From Cryomorphaceae bacterium 1068 (lineage in GTDB: Bacteria; Bacteroidota; Bacteroidia; Flavobacteriales_D; Cryomorphaceae): 64,000 nucleotides of DNA. A program made the position numbers and the translations under genes. The DNA is taken from the NCBI GenBank assembly GCA_027214385.1, contig JAPVXR010000001.1, positions 62,001 to 126,000 of the forward strand. The letters run 5' to 3'. The notes beneath the pieces were generated by a model, which saw only the letters and a list, made by a program, of their open reading frames with translations, did not search any database and was not told where the DNA came from. This document shows, in pieces, positions 45,167-54,632 of the stretch; the stretch's first letter is position 1, and every line of letters begins with the position of its first letter.

Positions 45167-46423
45167 ATGGAGGAATTAGTCAGAGTAGAAGGGGTATCTA
45201 AAAAATTCTGTAGAGATTTAAAAACCAGTCTTTGGTACGGGGTGAAAGATATTTCTTCAGAATTAGTTGGAATAAAGGGGAAACATCATGAGCATTTACG
45301 AAAGCATGAGTTTTGGGCTGTTGACAATGTGAGTTTCAGCCTGAATAGAGGAGATTGTCTCGGATTAATTGGGCACAATGGCGCAGGTAAAAGCACCCTG
45401 CTCAAAATGTTAAATGGTCTGATAACTCCTGACAAAGGTTTAATCAAAATTAGAGGCAGAGTTGCCGCCATCATTGAGTTAGGGGCAGGGTTTAACCCAA
45501 TTCTTACCGGCAGAGAGAATATCTACAATAACGGTGTCGTTTTGGGAATTCGGAAAAGAGAGATCGATGATGCCCTTGATGCCATTATTGAGTTTTCAGG
45601 ACTAAAGGATTTTATTGACACGCCCGTGCAATATTATAGTTCGGGAATGAAGGTTAGGCTAGGTTTTTCAGTGGCTGTTCACCTTAAACCAGATGTACTG
45701 ATTTTGGACGAAGTACTGGCGGTAGGTGATGCTGGCTTCAGAATAAAATCCTTTAACAAGATTAGTGAAATGATGCGAAATGCCGCAGTTATATTCGTAA
45801 GCCATTCAATGCCTTCTGTTGCGCGAATTTGTAATCACGGTTCTTACATGAGTCATGGTATTCAAAAGTACCAGGGAAACAGTGTTCAAACTGCAATCGG
45901 TCAATATTTCGCAGATTTTGAGGGAGAAAAAGCCATTGTAGAATATGACAGCGGAGCAACAATTGATAAAGTGTTTTTAAATGGTGGTGAATCAAAGGCA
46001 CAAGTAAGATATGGGGAAGACTTAAAAATTGATTTAGAAATTAACCTTAAGCAGAGCGCAGATAATTTTTATGTCATGGTTCAAATTACCGATAAGGACA
46101 TGAAAATTGTAGGTCAATATTTTAGCAATCTGTTCCATGATAATTTTGAGCCCTTAGAAAAAAGCCAAATAACTTTTGAGCTGAAGGATATTAACTTTAT
46201 AGATGGAGATTATGCCATTACCTATTTCATTGCAGAGGAAAAGGAGAATGGGAACTACGAGTTTTTAGCCACTTATCGCTATTTATCTACATTCCGCATG
46301 ATGGGTCTGAGTGATACACTATTTGCGAGTGTGCATCTTTTTGGCAAGGTTTATCAGAATGGGAAAATTTTGATTGAGAAAAATCAAAGGAGAAATGAAA
46401 AAGGTCTTAATAACGGGGGCTGA
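45167..46423 (+). CDS. wzt: Polysaccharide export ATPase (Wzt)
   Basis: A 418-residue ATPase. Walker A is GHNGAGKST (69-77), the signature YSSGMKVRLGF lies at 157-167, and Walker B LILDEV at 178-183 is followed by VSHS. Beyond residue 250 comes a C-terminal beta-sandwich domain (about 255-405) like the Wzt glycan-recognition domain that reads the chain end in ABC-dependent O-antigen export. This suggests that the glycan carries a terminal modification before export. The gene overlaps legB by 29 bases. Confidence 0.93.
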   Translation: MEELVRVEGVSKKFCRDLKTSLWYGVKDISSELVGIKGKHHEHLRKHEFWAVDNVSFSLNRGDCLGLIGHNGAGKSTLLKMLNGLITPDKGLIKIRGRVAAIIELGAGFNPILTGRENIYNNGVVLGIRKREIDDALDAIIEFSGLKDFIDTPVQYYSSGMKVRLGFSVAVHLKPDVLILDEVLAVGDAGFRIKSFNKISEMMRNAAVIFVSHSMPSVARICNHGSYMSHGIQKYQGNSVQTAIGQYFADFEGEKAIVEYDSGATIDKVFLNGGESKAQVRYGEDLKIDLEINLKQSADNFYVMVQITDKDMKIVGQYFSNLFHDNFEPLEKSQITFELKDINFIDGDYAITYFIAEEKENGNYEFLATYRYLSTFRMMGLSDTLFASVHLFGKVYQNGKILIEKNQRRNEKGLNNGG

Positions 46424-47381
46424 CGGCTTCATTGGCAGCCATTTGGTAGAGATGCTGCTGGAACTTGGTTTTGATGTCAGGGCTTTTGTCTACTACAATT
46501 CATTCAATAGCTGGGGGTGGCTGGACACCCTGCCCAAAGAGAAACTAGAACAAATCGAAATCTTTTCGGGCGATATCAGAGACCCCAACGGGGTAAGAAC
46601 CGCTATGGAAGGAGTGGACATTGTCTATCATCTCGCCGCTTTAATCGCCATTCCCTTTAGTTATCACTCACCCGATTCTTATATTGATACCAACGTGAAA
46701 GGAACCCTCAATATTCTGCAGGCGGCCAGGGATTATAATGTCGAAAGAGTTTTGATTACTTCCACTTCAGAAGTCTACGGCACCGCGCAATTTGTACCAA
46801 TTACAGAGGAGCATCCCAAGCAGGCGCAATCGCCTTATTCCGCTTCGAAGATTGGTGCGGATGCCATAGCCGATTCATTTTGCCGAAGTTTTAACCTCCC
46901 CATTACCGTCGTTAGGCCCTTCAATACGTATGGGCCAAGACAGTCAGCCAGAGCAGTGATTCCAACCATAATAACCCAATTGCTCAATCAAGCGTCGGAG
47001 GTGAAATTAGGAGATATCACTCCAACCAGAGATTTACTTTTTGTTAAGGATACCGCAAGTGCTTTTCTTGCAATTGCTGAATGCGCGGATCTAATTGGAC
47101 AGGAAGTCAATATTGCCACCGAATCTGAAATTAGCATTGGCGATTTGGCGCAAATCCTAATTAATTTGATAAATCCATCTGCAAGCATTGTATCCGATGC
47201 TCAAAGAATCCGACCCGAGAAATCTGAAGTCTTCAGATTGTTTGGAAGTAGGCAAAAACTTACGGAACTCACAGGGTGGCAACCGCAATACACATTGGAA
47301 AAAGGACTTCAAGAAACCATCGAATGGTTCAGCAATAGCCGTAATTTGACAAAATACAAGGCAGACATCTACAATGTTTAA
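46395..47381 (+). CDS. legB: NDP-sugar 4,6-dehydratase of legionaminate pathway (LegB)
   Basis: A 328-residue SDR enzyme starting MKKVLITGADGFIGSH, with the NAD motif at 7-15, the TSTSEVYG strand near 125-132 and the YSASK catalytic pair near 155-159. In the family it removes water from NDP-GlcNAc to make the 4-keto-6-deoxy sugar, the first committed step. The ATG at 46395 has a good Shine-Dalgarno (AAAGGAGA, 46387-46394), which decides the start against a longer frame. It overlaps wzt by 29 bases and the aminotransferase gene by eight. Confidence 0.9.
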   Translation: MKKVLITGADGFIGSHLVEMLLELGFDVRAFVYYNSFNSWGWLDTLPKEKLEQIEIFSGDIRDPNGVRTAMEGVDIVYHLAALIAIPFSYHSPDSYIDTNVKGTLNILQAARDYNVERVLITSTSEVYGTAQFVPITEEHPKQAQSPYSASKIGADAIADSFCRSFNLPITVVRPFNTYGPRQSARAVIPTIITQLLNQASEVKLGDITPTRDLLFVKDTASAFLAIAECADLIGQEVNIATESEISIGDLAQILINLINPSASIVSDAQRIRPEKSEVFRLFGSRQKLTELTGWQPQYTLEKGLQETIEWFSNSRNLTKYKADIYNV

Positions 47382-48519
47382 GGAGATTACGGACTTCATC
47401 AGGGCACATTATGGTCATGTGGAGGGATTTATCCCGCTCCATGAGCCAAGATTTTTGGGCAATGAGAAGAAATACCTCAATGATGTCATTGACTCCACTT
47501 TTGTTTCATCGGTTGGGCAGTACGTGAACCGTTTTGAGCAAATGATCTGCGATATTACAGGTGCCAAGTATGCCGTGGCCACCATGAATGGTACGGCAGC
47601 CCTTCATGTTGCGCTAATTTTGGCAGGAGTGACGCGAGATGATGAGGTCATTACTCAACCGCTTTCATTCATTGCTACCGCCAATGCGATAAGCTATACG
47701 GGTGCTCGAATGGTTTTTGTTGACGTGGACCGCGATACCTTGGGCTTGTCGCCCGAGCATCTCGAGTATTTTTTAAAGAACAATACCACGGTCAATTCAG
47801 ATGGAGACTGCATCAATTCAAGCACTGGCAAACGAATTGCTGCAGTAGTTCCTATGCATACTTTCGGATTTCCATGCAGAATTGAGGAAATCGTATCTGT
47901 TTGTTCTGAATATCAGGTATCCGTTGTAGAAGATGCAGCTGAATCATTGGGAAGTACTTACAATGACCGGCATACCGGTACCTTCGGACTCGCGGGTACT
48001 TTTAGTTTTAATGGCAATAAATTGGTCACTAGTGGCGGTGGCGGATGCGTCCTAACCAATGATGAAAAATTAGCCCGACTTGCAAAGCACATCACAACGA
48101 CCGCCAAGACCCCCCATCGTTGGGAGTACATGCATGATATGGTCGGATACAATTACCGGCTCACGAACCTGAGTGCTGCCTTGGCATGCGCGCAATTGGA
48201 ACAGCTTGGTACTTTTATAGCAAACAAAAGAGAAACCGCCTTGAGCTACCGATCTTTTTTATCTGACAAATTCCCGACGGTAAATGAATTACCCGAGGCA
48301 CATGCAAACTACTGGCTCAATGCCATCATAATGAGAGACAAGTCGGAGCGAGATGCCTTTCTTAAATTTTCCAATGATCAAAATATTGGATGCAGGCCTA
48401 TATGGCAGTTGCTGAACAGAGCCCCTATGTTTCAAAATATGCAATCGGCTGATCTTTCAAACGCAGAATGGCTCGAAGAGAGAGTTGTAAATTTACCGAG
48501 CAGTGTCACGGAAAGGTAA
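47374..48519 (+). CDS. legC: LegC-type PLP aminotransferase
   Basis: A 381-residue DegT/DnrJ/EryC1 family aminotransferase. The N terminus IPLHEPRFLGNEKKYL is typical of the LegC subgroup, the PLP-binding Lys216 lies in SFNGNK, and GTFGLAGTFSFNGNK and SGGGG precede and follow. It transfers an amino group to C4 of the 4-keto sugar. It overlaps legB and the neuD-like gene (17 bases), so the cassette is translated as a coupled unit. Confidence 0.92.
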   Translation: MFKEITDFIRAHYGHVEGFIPLHEPRFLGNEKKYLNDVIDSTFVSSVGQYVNRFEQMICDITGAKYAVATMNGTAALHVALILAGVTRDDEVITQPLSFIATANAISYTGARMVFVDVDRDTLGLSPEHLEYFLKNNTTVNSDGDCINSSTGKRIAAVVPMHTFGFPCRIEEIVSVCSEYQVSVVEDAAESLGSTYNDRHTGTFGLAGTFSFNGNKLVTSGGGGCVLTNDEKLARLAKHITTTAKTPHRWEYMHDMVGYNYRLTNLSAALACAQLEQLGTFIANKRETALSYRSFLSDKFPTVNELPEAHANYWLNAIIMRDKSERDAFLKFSNDQNIGCRPIWQLLNRAPMFQNMQSADLSNAEWLEERVVNLPSSVTER

Positions 48520-49132
48520 ACTCTACATATTTGGATACTCAGGACATGCCTACGTCGTGCTCGATACAGCTCTGGCTCTTAAACTTTCCCCGGAAGGATA
48601 TTTTGAGCAAGTAGAAAAGAAGAAGAATCCATACGCCTTAAAATATATGGGGCAGGAAACGCAATTTGATTTTACCCGGTTGGACGATCACGATGTCTTC
48701 TTTCCAGCTCTTGGAAAGTCTGAATTGAGAAAGAGATTGGTGGAAATAGCGGAGGATAAGAATTTATCGCTTAGCACTTTGCTACATCCCGCAGCGATTA
48801 TCTCATCAAACTCACTTATTAAGTATGGGACACTTGTTGCCCCTGGTGCAATTGTTAATAGTGGAGTACACATTGGGAAGGGATGTATTATAAATACAGG
48901 TGCCATAGTCGAACATGAATGTTCTATTGGCGATTATTCTCATATAGCTCCGGGCGCTGTGCTCGCTGGAAATGTTACTACTGGTAAGGAGTGTTTTATA
49001 GGGATGAATTCGAGTATAAAGGAAGGAGTACAAATTGGTGATCGAGTTATAGTAGGTGCAGGGGCAGTTGTTTTAAAAGATATACCTTCAGATGAAACAT
49101 GGGTAGGAAATCCTGCTTACAGGTTTAGATAA
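48503..49132 (+). CDS. legH: NeuD/LegH-type sugar N-acetyltransferase
   Basis: A 209-residue protein of the PglD/NeuD group: a short N-terminal Rossmann-like domain (GKLYIFGYSGHAYVV) and a left-handed beta helix of hexapeptide repeats from about 90 on (VAPGAIVNSGVHIGKGCIINTGAIVEHECSIGDYSHIAPGAVL motifs). It should acetylate the 4-amino group to give the 2,4-diacetamido sugar. The start codon is GTG at 48503, inside the end of legC. It ends with TAATG, overlapping the synthase gene by one base. Confidence 0.88.
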   Translation: MSRKGKLYIFGYSGHAYVVLDTALALKLSPEGYFEQVEKKKNPYALKYMGQETQFDFTRLDDHDVFFPALGKSELRKRLVEIAEDKNLSLSTLLHPAAIISSNSLIKYGTLVAPGAIVNSGVHIGKGCIINTGAIVEHECSIGDYSHIAPGAVLAGNVTTGKECFIGMNSSIKEGVQIGDRVIVGAGAVVLKDIPSDETWVGNPAYRFR

Positions 49133-50157
49133 TGATAGAAAAAGTATTGATTATTGCGGAAGCTGGTGTAAATCATAATGGTGATTTAGAAAAAGCCAAA
49201 ATGCTTATTGATGCTGCTGCTGAAGCTCGCGCTGACTTTGTGAAATTTCAAACATTTAGTGCAGAAAGAATTGTCAGCGGAGGTGCTAAAAAAGCAACTT
49301 ATCAAAAGAATAATCTGGGTGGTAATGATGAGAATCAATTTAATATGCTCAAGAAGTTAGAGCTGAGACCGGAGTACCACCAAATATTGATTGATTATTG
49401 CGTATCCCGCGGAATTAAATTCCTGTCCACTGGTTTTGACGAAAAGAGTATTGATTTTCTAGATAAACTTTTCACTCCACTGTTTAAAATCCCATCTGGG
49501 GAGATTACCAATAAACCTTACCTTGAACATATAGCATCGAAAGGCAAACCGGTGATATTGTCAACTGGTATGACCAAATTGCTGGAAATTGAGGATGCTT
49601 TGAAGATATTGACCGAAAAGGGTTTGGTAAAAGATCAGATTACAGTATTGCATTGCAATACAGAGTATCCGACTCCGATGAGCGACGTGAACCTTAAGGC
49701 TATGTTGCAAATCAAAGATGAGTTAGGAGTGCAAGTCGGATACTCGGATCACACCTTAGGTATTGAAGTACCCATTGCTGCAGTAGCTTTGGGTGCGAAA
49801 GTGATCGAAAAGCATTTTACGCTTGATCGCAGGATGCCTGGTCCAGACCATGCCGCGTCTCTCGAACCACACGAACTTAAAGCCATGGTAGCAGCCATTA
49901 GGAATATTGAAGCGGCGCTTTCAGGGGATGGAAAAAAGAAGCCTAGTCCTTCTGAACAAAAGAATATTACAGTTGTCCGGAAAAGCATTCATCTTAATAA
50001 ATCAATACATAAGGGCCATATTATTCATGAAGACGATTTAATAATGCTTCGACCTGGTGATGGTATATCTCCTATGAAAATTGATGCTGTGATTGGTAAG
50101 AGCGCTTCTTCTGATTTAAATAAATTTGACAAGCTCTCACTGGAAGATCTTTCATAA
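49132..50157 (+). CDS. legI: N,N'-diacetyllegionaminate synthase (NeuB/LegI family)
   Basis: A 341-residue NeuB-type enzyme: a TIM barrel (1-275; EAGVNHNGDLEKAKMLI at the start, VKFQTFSAE, LHCNTEYPTP, GYSDHTLG, EKHFTLDR) and a C-terminal SAF (antifreeze-like) domain (about 285-341, SIHKGHIIHEDDLIMLRPGDGI). It condenses the hydrolysed sugar with phosphoenolpyruvate to make the nonulosonic acid. The family also includes sialic acid synthases; neighbours LegB and LegC show that the product is a legionaminate-type sugar rather than Neu5Ac. Confidence 0.93.
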   Translation: MIEKVLIIAEAGVNHNGDLEKAKMLIDAAAEARADFVKFQTFSAERIVSGGAKKATYQKNNLGGNDENQFNMLKKLELRPEYHQILIDYCVSRGIKFLSTGFDEKSIDFLDKLFTPLFKIPSGEITNKPYLEHIASKGKPVILSTGMTKLLEIEDALKILTEKGLVKDQITVLHCNTEYPTPMSDVNLKAMLQIKDELGVQVGYSDHTLGIEVPIAAVALGAKVIEKHFTLDRRMPGPDHAASLEPHELKAMVAAIRNIEAALSGDGKKKPSPSEQKNITVVRKSIHLNKSIHKGHIIHEDDLIMLRPGDGISPMKIDAVIGKSASSDLNKFDKLSLEDLS

Positions 50158-50173
50158 AAGGCAAATTGGATAG

Positions 50174-51340
50174 ATGACAAATAACAAGCGGAAGATATGT
50201 GTAGTAACCGGAACACGCGCCGAATACGGACTTTTGTATTGGCTAATGAAGTATTTGAATGATGCACCTGATGTGCACTTTCAATTGGTGGTTACAGGGA
50301 TGCATCTTTCTGCTGAATTTGGGTTAACCTATCAGCAAATTGAAAAAGACGGGTTTCGTATAGATAAGAAGGTGGAGATTCTGCTTTCCTCTGATTCAAC
50401 GATTGGGATTTCGAAATCAATGGGCCTTGCCATGATTTCAATGTCTGAGGCATTTCAGGAACTTCAACCTAATCTTGTAGTAGTACTTGGTGACCGTTTT
50501 GAAATGTTTGCTTGTGCATCAGTAGCAATGATTTGCAGAATTCCAATTGCACATATACATGGAGGTGAAGCAACAGAAGGATTGATAGATGAGCCTATTA
50601 GACATTCTATTACCAAGATGTCTCAGCTCCATTTTACTGCGACAGACGCCTATCGCAAGCGAGTGATCCAGCTTGGAGAACATCCTAATAGAGTATTTAA
50701 CTTTGGCTCACCGGGTATTGACAATGTATTCAAGCTTCCGCTTTTAACCAAAGCTGAATTAGAAGCTTCATTGAATTTCAATCTGGATCATCCTACCGCT
50801 TTGCTCACTTTTCATCCCGTAACTCTTGAAATAGGAACTTCAGCGGTACAGTTTGAGCAATTATTACAAGCGTTAGATACCTTCAAGGATCTAAAAATAA
50901 TTTTCACAAATCCAAACTCGGATACCGATGGACGAGTGATTATCAAGATGATTGATGATTACGTTAGAAGAAATCCTGAGAAGGCCTGTTCATTTATTTC
51001 GCTGGGTCAGTTGCGGTACCTTTCGGCCTTAAAGTATGTGAGCTTTGTAATTGGTAATTCTTCCAGTGGTTTGATAGAAGTACCTTCATTTGGCATACCT
51101 ACGATAGATATTGGAGATAGACAAAAAGGAAGAATAAGAGCTGAATCTGTGATTCATTGTGAGCCTCTCTTGGAAGACTTGATTCAGTCCATTAAAAAGG
51201 CATCAAGTTCTGAATTTAAGGAAGTAGCAAATAGAGCTATCAATCCATACGGAGGTGCTGGTGCTTCGTCAAAAATTGCGGACGCTTTGAAAAGTGTTGA
51301 TTTGACCGATATTCTGAAAAAATCATTTCACGACTTATGA
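50174..51340 (+). CDS. legG: UDP/GDP-sugar 2-epimerase, hydrolysing (LegG/NeuC family)
   Basis: A 388-residue epimerase of the NeuC/WecB family: VTGTRAEYGLLYWLM at the start, VVVLGDRFEMFACASVA, HIHGGEATEGLIDEPIRHSITKMS and the C-terminal GNSSSGLIEVPSFGIPTIDIGDRQKGR block. In the pathway it removes the nucleotide and inverts C2 to supply the substrate of the synthase. It lies 16 bases after legI and overlaps the formyltransferase gene as ATGA. Confidence 0.93.
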   Translation: MTNNKRKICVVTGTRAEYGLLYWLMKYLNDAPDVHFQLVVTGMHLSAEFGLTYQQIEKDGFRIDKKVEILLSSDSTIGISKSMGLAMISMSEAFQELQPNLVVVLGDRFEMFACASVAMICRIPIAHIHGGEATEGLIDEPIRHSITKMSQLHFTATDAYRKRVIQLGEHPNRVFNFGSPGIDNVFKLPLLTKAELEASLNFNLDHPTALLTFHPVTLEIGTSAVQFEQLLQALDTFKDLKIIFTNPNSDTDGRVIIKMIDDYVRRNPEKACSFISLGQLRYLSALKYVSFVIGNSSSGLIEVPSFGIPTIDIGDRQKGRIRAESVIHCEPLLEDLIQSIKKASSSEFKEVANRAINPYGGAGASSKIADALKSVDLTDILKKSFHDL

Positions 51341-52221
51341 GAATAGTGTTAATTGGGAATGTGATTTTCTCAGAGAGAATGCTCAATGTCCTGATTGAAA
51401 TGGACGAAGCTAAAGTTGTTGGAATAGTCACAAAACAATTTTCTAAATTCAACAGTGATCACCGTAACCTAGCTCCCATCGCTGAAAACTTCAATATACC
51501 ATATAAATATGTGAGGGATATTAATGCTGAACATAATTATGGGTGGATTGAATCAATGAAGCCTGATATAATTTTTTGCATGGGATGGTCGTCACTTTTA
51601 GGTAAAGAAGTTTTGGGCATTCCACCAAAAGGAGTGATCGGATTTCATCCATCGGCTTTACCAAGTAATAAAGGCAGACATCCCATTATTTGGGCACTTG
51701 TGCTTGGGCTTGAAAAGACAGCATCATCTTTTTTTAAGATGGTAGAGAAAGCAGATGCCGGTGACATAATAAGTCAAAATGAAATTCCAATTGATTTTGA
51801 CGACAACGCATCATCGCTTTATGATAAAATAATCCTGTCGGCTGAAAGTCAAATTAAAGAGATTGTCGAAAATTTGGGGAATGAGTCCTCGGAACCGGGT
51901 ATCAAGAGAAATGAAGAAGGGAACGAGTGGAGAAAGAGGTCGCGAAAAGATGGGCTCATTGATTTTAGAATGGCATCCTTGTCTATTTACAACTTAGTCA
52001 GGGCATTGGCACTACCTTATCCCAATGCTGAAGTAATTTTCAATGAAATGAGCTTTAAAGTAAATGCTGTTCGGATTGGCCATAACCATGAGACTAACAT
52101 AGAGCCGGGAAAAGTGCTACAGATAGACGAAAATGCGATAGAAGTGAAAACGGGTGATGGTTCAGTCTGGTTGACAGATCATAACATTTATCCTTTACCT
52201 AAAACTGGCTTATATTTCTGA
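51337..52221 (+). CDS. Formyltransferase family protein (sugar N-formylation)
   Basis: A 294-residue protein with the N-terminal formyltransferase Rossmann domain (1-190) and a C-terminal domain like methionyl-tRNA formyltransferase. The active-site region reads VIGFHPSALPSNKGRHP (100-116): the catalytic His104 is present and Asp140 lies in ADAGDI, but the usual Asn two places before the His is Gly102. Known relatives transfer a formyl group from N10-formyl-tetrahydrofolate to amino sugars. Placed between legG and a deacetylase gene, it probably modifies the nonulosonic acid or its precursor. Activity is uncertain because of the missing Asn. Confidence 0.82.
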   Translation: MRIVLIGNVIFSERMLNVLIEMDEAKVVGIVTKQFSKFNSDHRNLAPIAENFNIPYKYVRDINAEHNYGWIESMKPDIIFCMGWSSLLGKEVLGIPPKGVIGFHPSALPSNKGRHPIIWALVLGLEKTASSFFKMVEKADAGDIISQNEIPIDFDDNASSLYDKIILSAESQIKEIVENLGNESSEPGIKRNEEGNEWRKRSRKDGLIDFRMASLSIYNLVRALALPYPNAEVIFNEMSFKVNAVRIGHNHETNIEPGKVLQIDENAIEVKTGDGSVWLTDHNIYPLPKTGLYF

Positions 52222-52222
52222 A

Positions 52223-52894
52223 ATGAATAAAGTAATTGTTATATCGGCACATCCTGATGATGAAACGCTTGGCGTTGGGGGAACCTTGCTTAAACATGCA
52301 CGAAAGGACGATAAAATAACTTGGCTGATTGCAACCCGAATATTTGAAAGTCAAGGATTCACAAAGGATAGAATTGATTCGAGAGAAGCTGAGATCAAGC
52401 GGGTTTCTGAATTATTTGGATTTAACAAAGTCTATCAATTAGATTATCCAACAATGACATTGACGAGTTCCAGTCTACCGGATTTGGTGCCTGAAATTTC
52501 TGATATTTTCCATTTAGAAAAGCCGGAAATTATCTATTGTATAAATCGGTCTGATGCACACTCTGATCACAGACTCTTATTCGAGGCTGTGATGGCTTGC
52601 ACCAAATCATTTCGATATCCTTTTATAAAAAAGGTATTGCTGTATGAGTGTATTTCTGAAACTGAATTTGCCCCTGCCTTGCACGAAAAGGTTTTCATAC
52701 CAAACTATTTCGTAGATATCAGCGATCATTTGGATAAAAAACTAGAAATAATGAAAGTTTATGGATCAGAATTAGGACAGCATCCTTTTCCAAGATCCCT
52801 AGACCACATCAAAGCATTGGCAATTCACAGAGGGGCAATTGCCGGGGTTCAATATGCTGAGGCTTTTCAATTGATCAAATTTATCGATAAATGA
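52223..52894 (+). CDS. PIG-L family N-deacetylase
   Basis: A 223-residue zinc deacetylase with the metal motif AHPDDE (9-14) and the second motif HSDH (113-116). The family removes acetyl groups from amino sugars. It lies one base after the formyltransferase gene and overlaps the nucleotidyltransferase gene as ATGA. A simple model is that it frees an amino group that the formyltransferase then modifies, giving an N-formyl variant of legionaminic acid. Confidence 0.9.
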   Translation: MNKVIVISAHPDDETLGVGGTLLKHARKDDKITWLIATRIFESQGFTKDRIDSREAEIKRVSELFGFNKVYQLDYPTMTLTSSSLPDLVPEISDIFHLEKPEIIYCINRSDAHSDHRLLFEAVMACTKSFRYPFIKKVLLYECISETEFAPALHEKVFIPNYFVDISDHLDKKLEIMKVYGSELGQHPFPRSLDHIKALAIHRGAIAGVQYAEAFQLIKFIDK

Positions 52895-53937
52895 TTCCTT
52901 ATCAAAAGCATCTGGTCAGAGAAGACTTTACTGTTAAAGACGTTTTAAAGGTATTAGATGAGCTTGCTGCAGATGCCATAGTGTTTCTGGTGGATGAAGA
53001 TGATAGATTAATCGGTTCCATTACTGATGGCGACTTTCGTAGAGGTTTTATTCGCGGACTGGGGTTTGAAAACCCATTGAGTGATTTTATTCAGCCCGAC
53101 CCAAAGTTTATACAAAAGGCCAACTTTGAATTAAGTGAGATCATTGCTTTCAGAGAGAAGAACTTCAAAATTCTTCCTATTGTCGATAAAGATCATCGTA
53201 TTGTGAATGTTGTAAACTTCCGTTCTCAAAAGTCATACTTACCTGTAGATGCATTGATTATGGCAGGAGGTCGTGGGGCTCGATTGAAACCCCTCACTGA
53301 TCACACACCGAAGCCCATGCTGAAGGTAGGAGATAAGCCCATTCTTGAGCGCAATATTGATCGATTGAAAAATTATGGCATTGATGATATATGGATTTCC
53401 GTGCGCTATTTAGGCGATCAGATCAAATCGTATTTTGGCGATGGTTCCGAACGCTCTTTAAGTATTCAATACGCTGAAGAGACAGAAGCACTCGGAACGG
53501 CTGGTGCATTGGCACTGATGGATAATGTAGAGCACGACACGGTGCTTTTAATGAACTCAGATTTGCTGACCAATATTGATTTTGAAGCATTTTACCTGTT
53601 CTATCGAGAAACCAAAGCTGATCTTGCCGTTGCCTGTATTCCATACCACGTAAACGTACCCTATGCAGTGATGGAAACGGATGGGAATAAAGTAACCGGG
53701 TTTAAAGAAAAACCCACATACACCCATTTCAGCAATGCAGGAATTTATTTGTTGAACAAGGAAGTAGTAGAGGGCATACCACGTAACAAAGCATTAAATG
53801 CTACGGATTTGATGGAAGAGCTAATAAGGGAAGGTAAATCCGTGGTTAGTTACCCACATGCAGGTTATTGGCTTGATATCGGCAAGCATGAAGACTATTT
53901 GAAAGCCTCAGAAGACATTAAGAGATTAAAGCTATGA
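52891..53937 (+). CDS. ptmE: CBS-domain sugar nucleotidyltransferase (PtmE/LegE-like)
   Basis: A 348-residue two-part protein: two CBS motifs (about 1-118; VFLVDEDDRLIGSITDGDFRR) and an NTP-transferase domain (about 120-348; MAGGRGARLKPLTDHTPKPMLKV with the GGRGxRLxPxT signature). This is the PtmE/LegE arrangement, which in Campylobacter makes GDP-glucosamine from glucosamine-1-phosphate for the legionaminate path. This suggests a GDP-sugar rather than UDP-sugar route here too. It is coupled to both neighbours by ATGA overlaps. Confidence 0.9.
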   Translation: MIPYQKHLVREDFTVKDVLKVLDELAADAIVFLVDEDDRLIGSITDGDFRRGFIRGLGFENPLSDFIQPDPKFIQKANFELSEIIAFREKNFKILPIVDKDHRIVNVVNFRSQKSYLPVDALIMAGGRGARLKPLTDHTPKPMLKVGDKPILERNIDRLKNYGIDDIWISVRYLGDQIKSYFGDGSERSLSIQYAEETEALGTAGALALMDNVEHDTVLLMNSDLLTNIDFEAFYLFYRETKADLAVACIPYHVNVPYAVMETDGNKVTGFKEKPTYTHFSNAGIYLLNKEVVEGIPRNKALNATDLMEELIREGKSVVSYPHAGYWLDIGKHEDYLKASEDIKRLKL

Positions 53938-54632
53938 CGTTCTTGGTCATCATACCCGCAAGAGCGGGCTCCAAAGGATTGCCTGGGAAGAATATAAAGC
54001 CCTTAAACGGCAAGTCATTGATCGCCTATACCATTGAAGCAGCGCTTGAGGTATTTCCTCAGGAATCGGTTTGTGTTTCTACTGACAGTGAGGAAATTGC
54101 CGCTTGTGCCCGAATCTTCGGAGCCGTGACACCTTTTTTTAGACCAAAAGATTTAGCTACAGATACTGCATCTACCGAACAAGTGCTCATTCATGCGATT
54201 GATTTCTTCCAATCCCAGGGCTCTGAGTTTAAAACAGTCATCCTTCTTCAGCCAACAAGTCCTTTTCGAAGAACTGAGGACATTAAAAAAGCAATAGAAT
54301 TATTTGATGATAGCTTGGATATGGTGGTTTCTGTTTGTGAAACGAAATCCAATCCTTACTACGTGCTCTTCGAAGAAAACGAAGAGGGGTTTCTTGAAAA
54401 ATCCAAAACGGGAAAATTCACCCGTCGCCAAGATTGCCCCAAGGTTTATGAATTTAATGGATCGATATACGTTATCAACGTGAAAAGCTTGAGGGAAAAA
54501 GGAATGGCACAATTCAACAAAATCAAAAAATTGGAGATGCCAAAAATATACTCTGTTGATATTGATGATGAAGTGGATTGGAATTATGCCGAGTTCTTAG
54601 TCAAGAAACTTCAAATAGATCAAAACTTATGA
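53934..54632 (+). CDS. legF: CMP-legionaminate synthetase (NeuA/LegF family)
   Basis: A 232-residue cytidylyltransferase with the signature IIPARAGSKGLPGKNIKPLNGKSLI (5-29; R-x-GSKGLPxKN), LQPTSPFRRTEDI and DID near the C terminus. It activates the finished nonulosonic acid with CTP for glycosyltransferases. It overlaps ptmE (ATGA) and the following transferase-like gene (ATGA), which closes the pathway enzymes. Confidence 0.93.
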   Translation: MTFLVIIPARAGSKGLPGKNIKPLNGKSLIAYTIEAALEVFPQESVCVSTDSEEIAACARIFGAVTPFFRPKDLATDTASTEQVLIHAIDFFQSQGSEFKTVILLQPTSPFRRTEDIKKAIELFDDSLDMVVSVCETKSNPYYVLFEENEEGFLEKSKTGKFTRRQDCPKVYEFNGSIYVINVKSLREKGMAQFNKIKKLEMPKIYSVDIDDEVDWNYAEFLVKKLQIDQNL

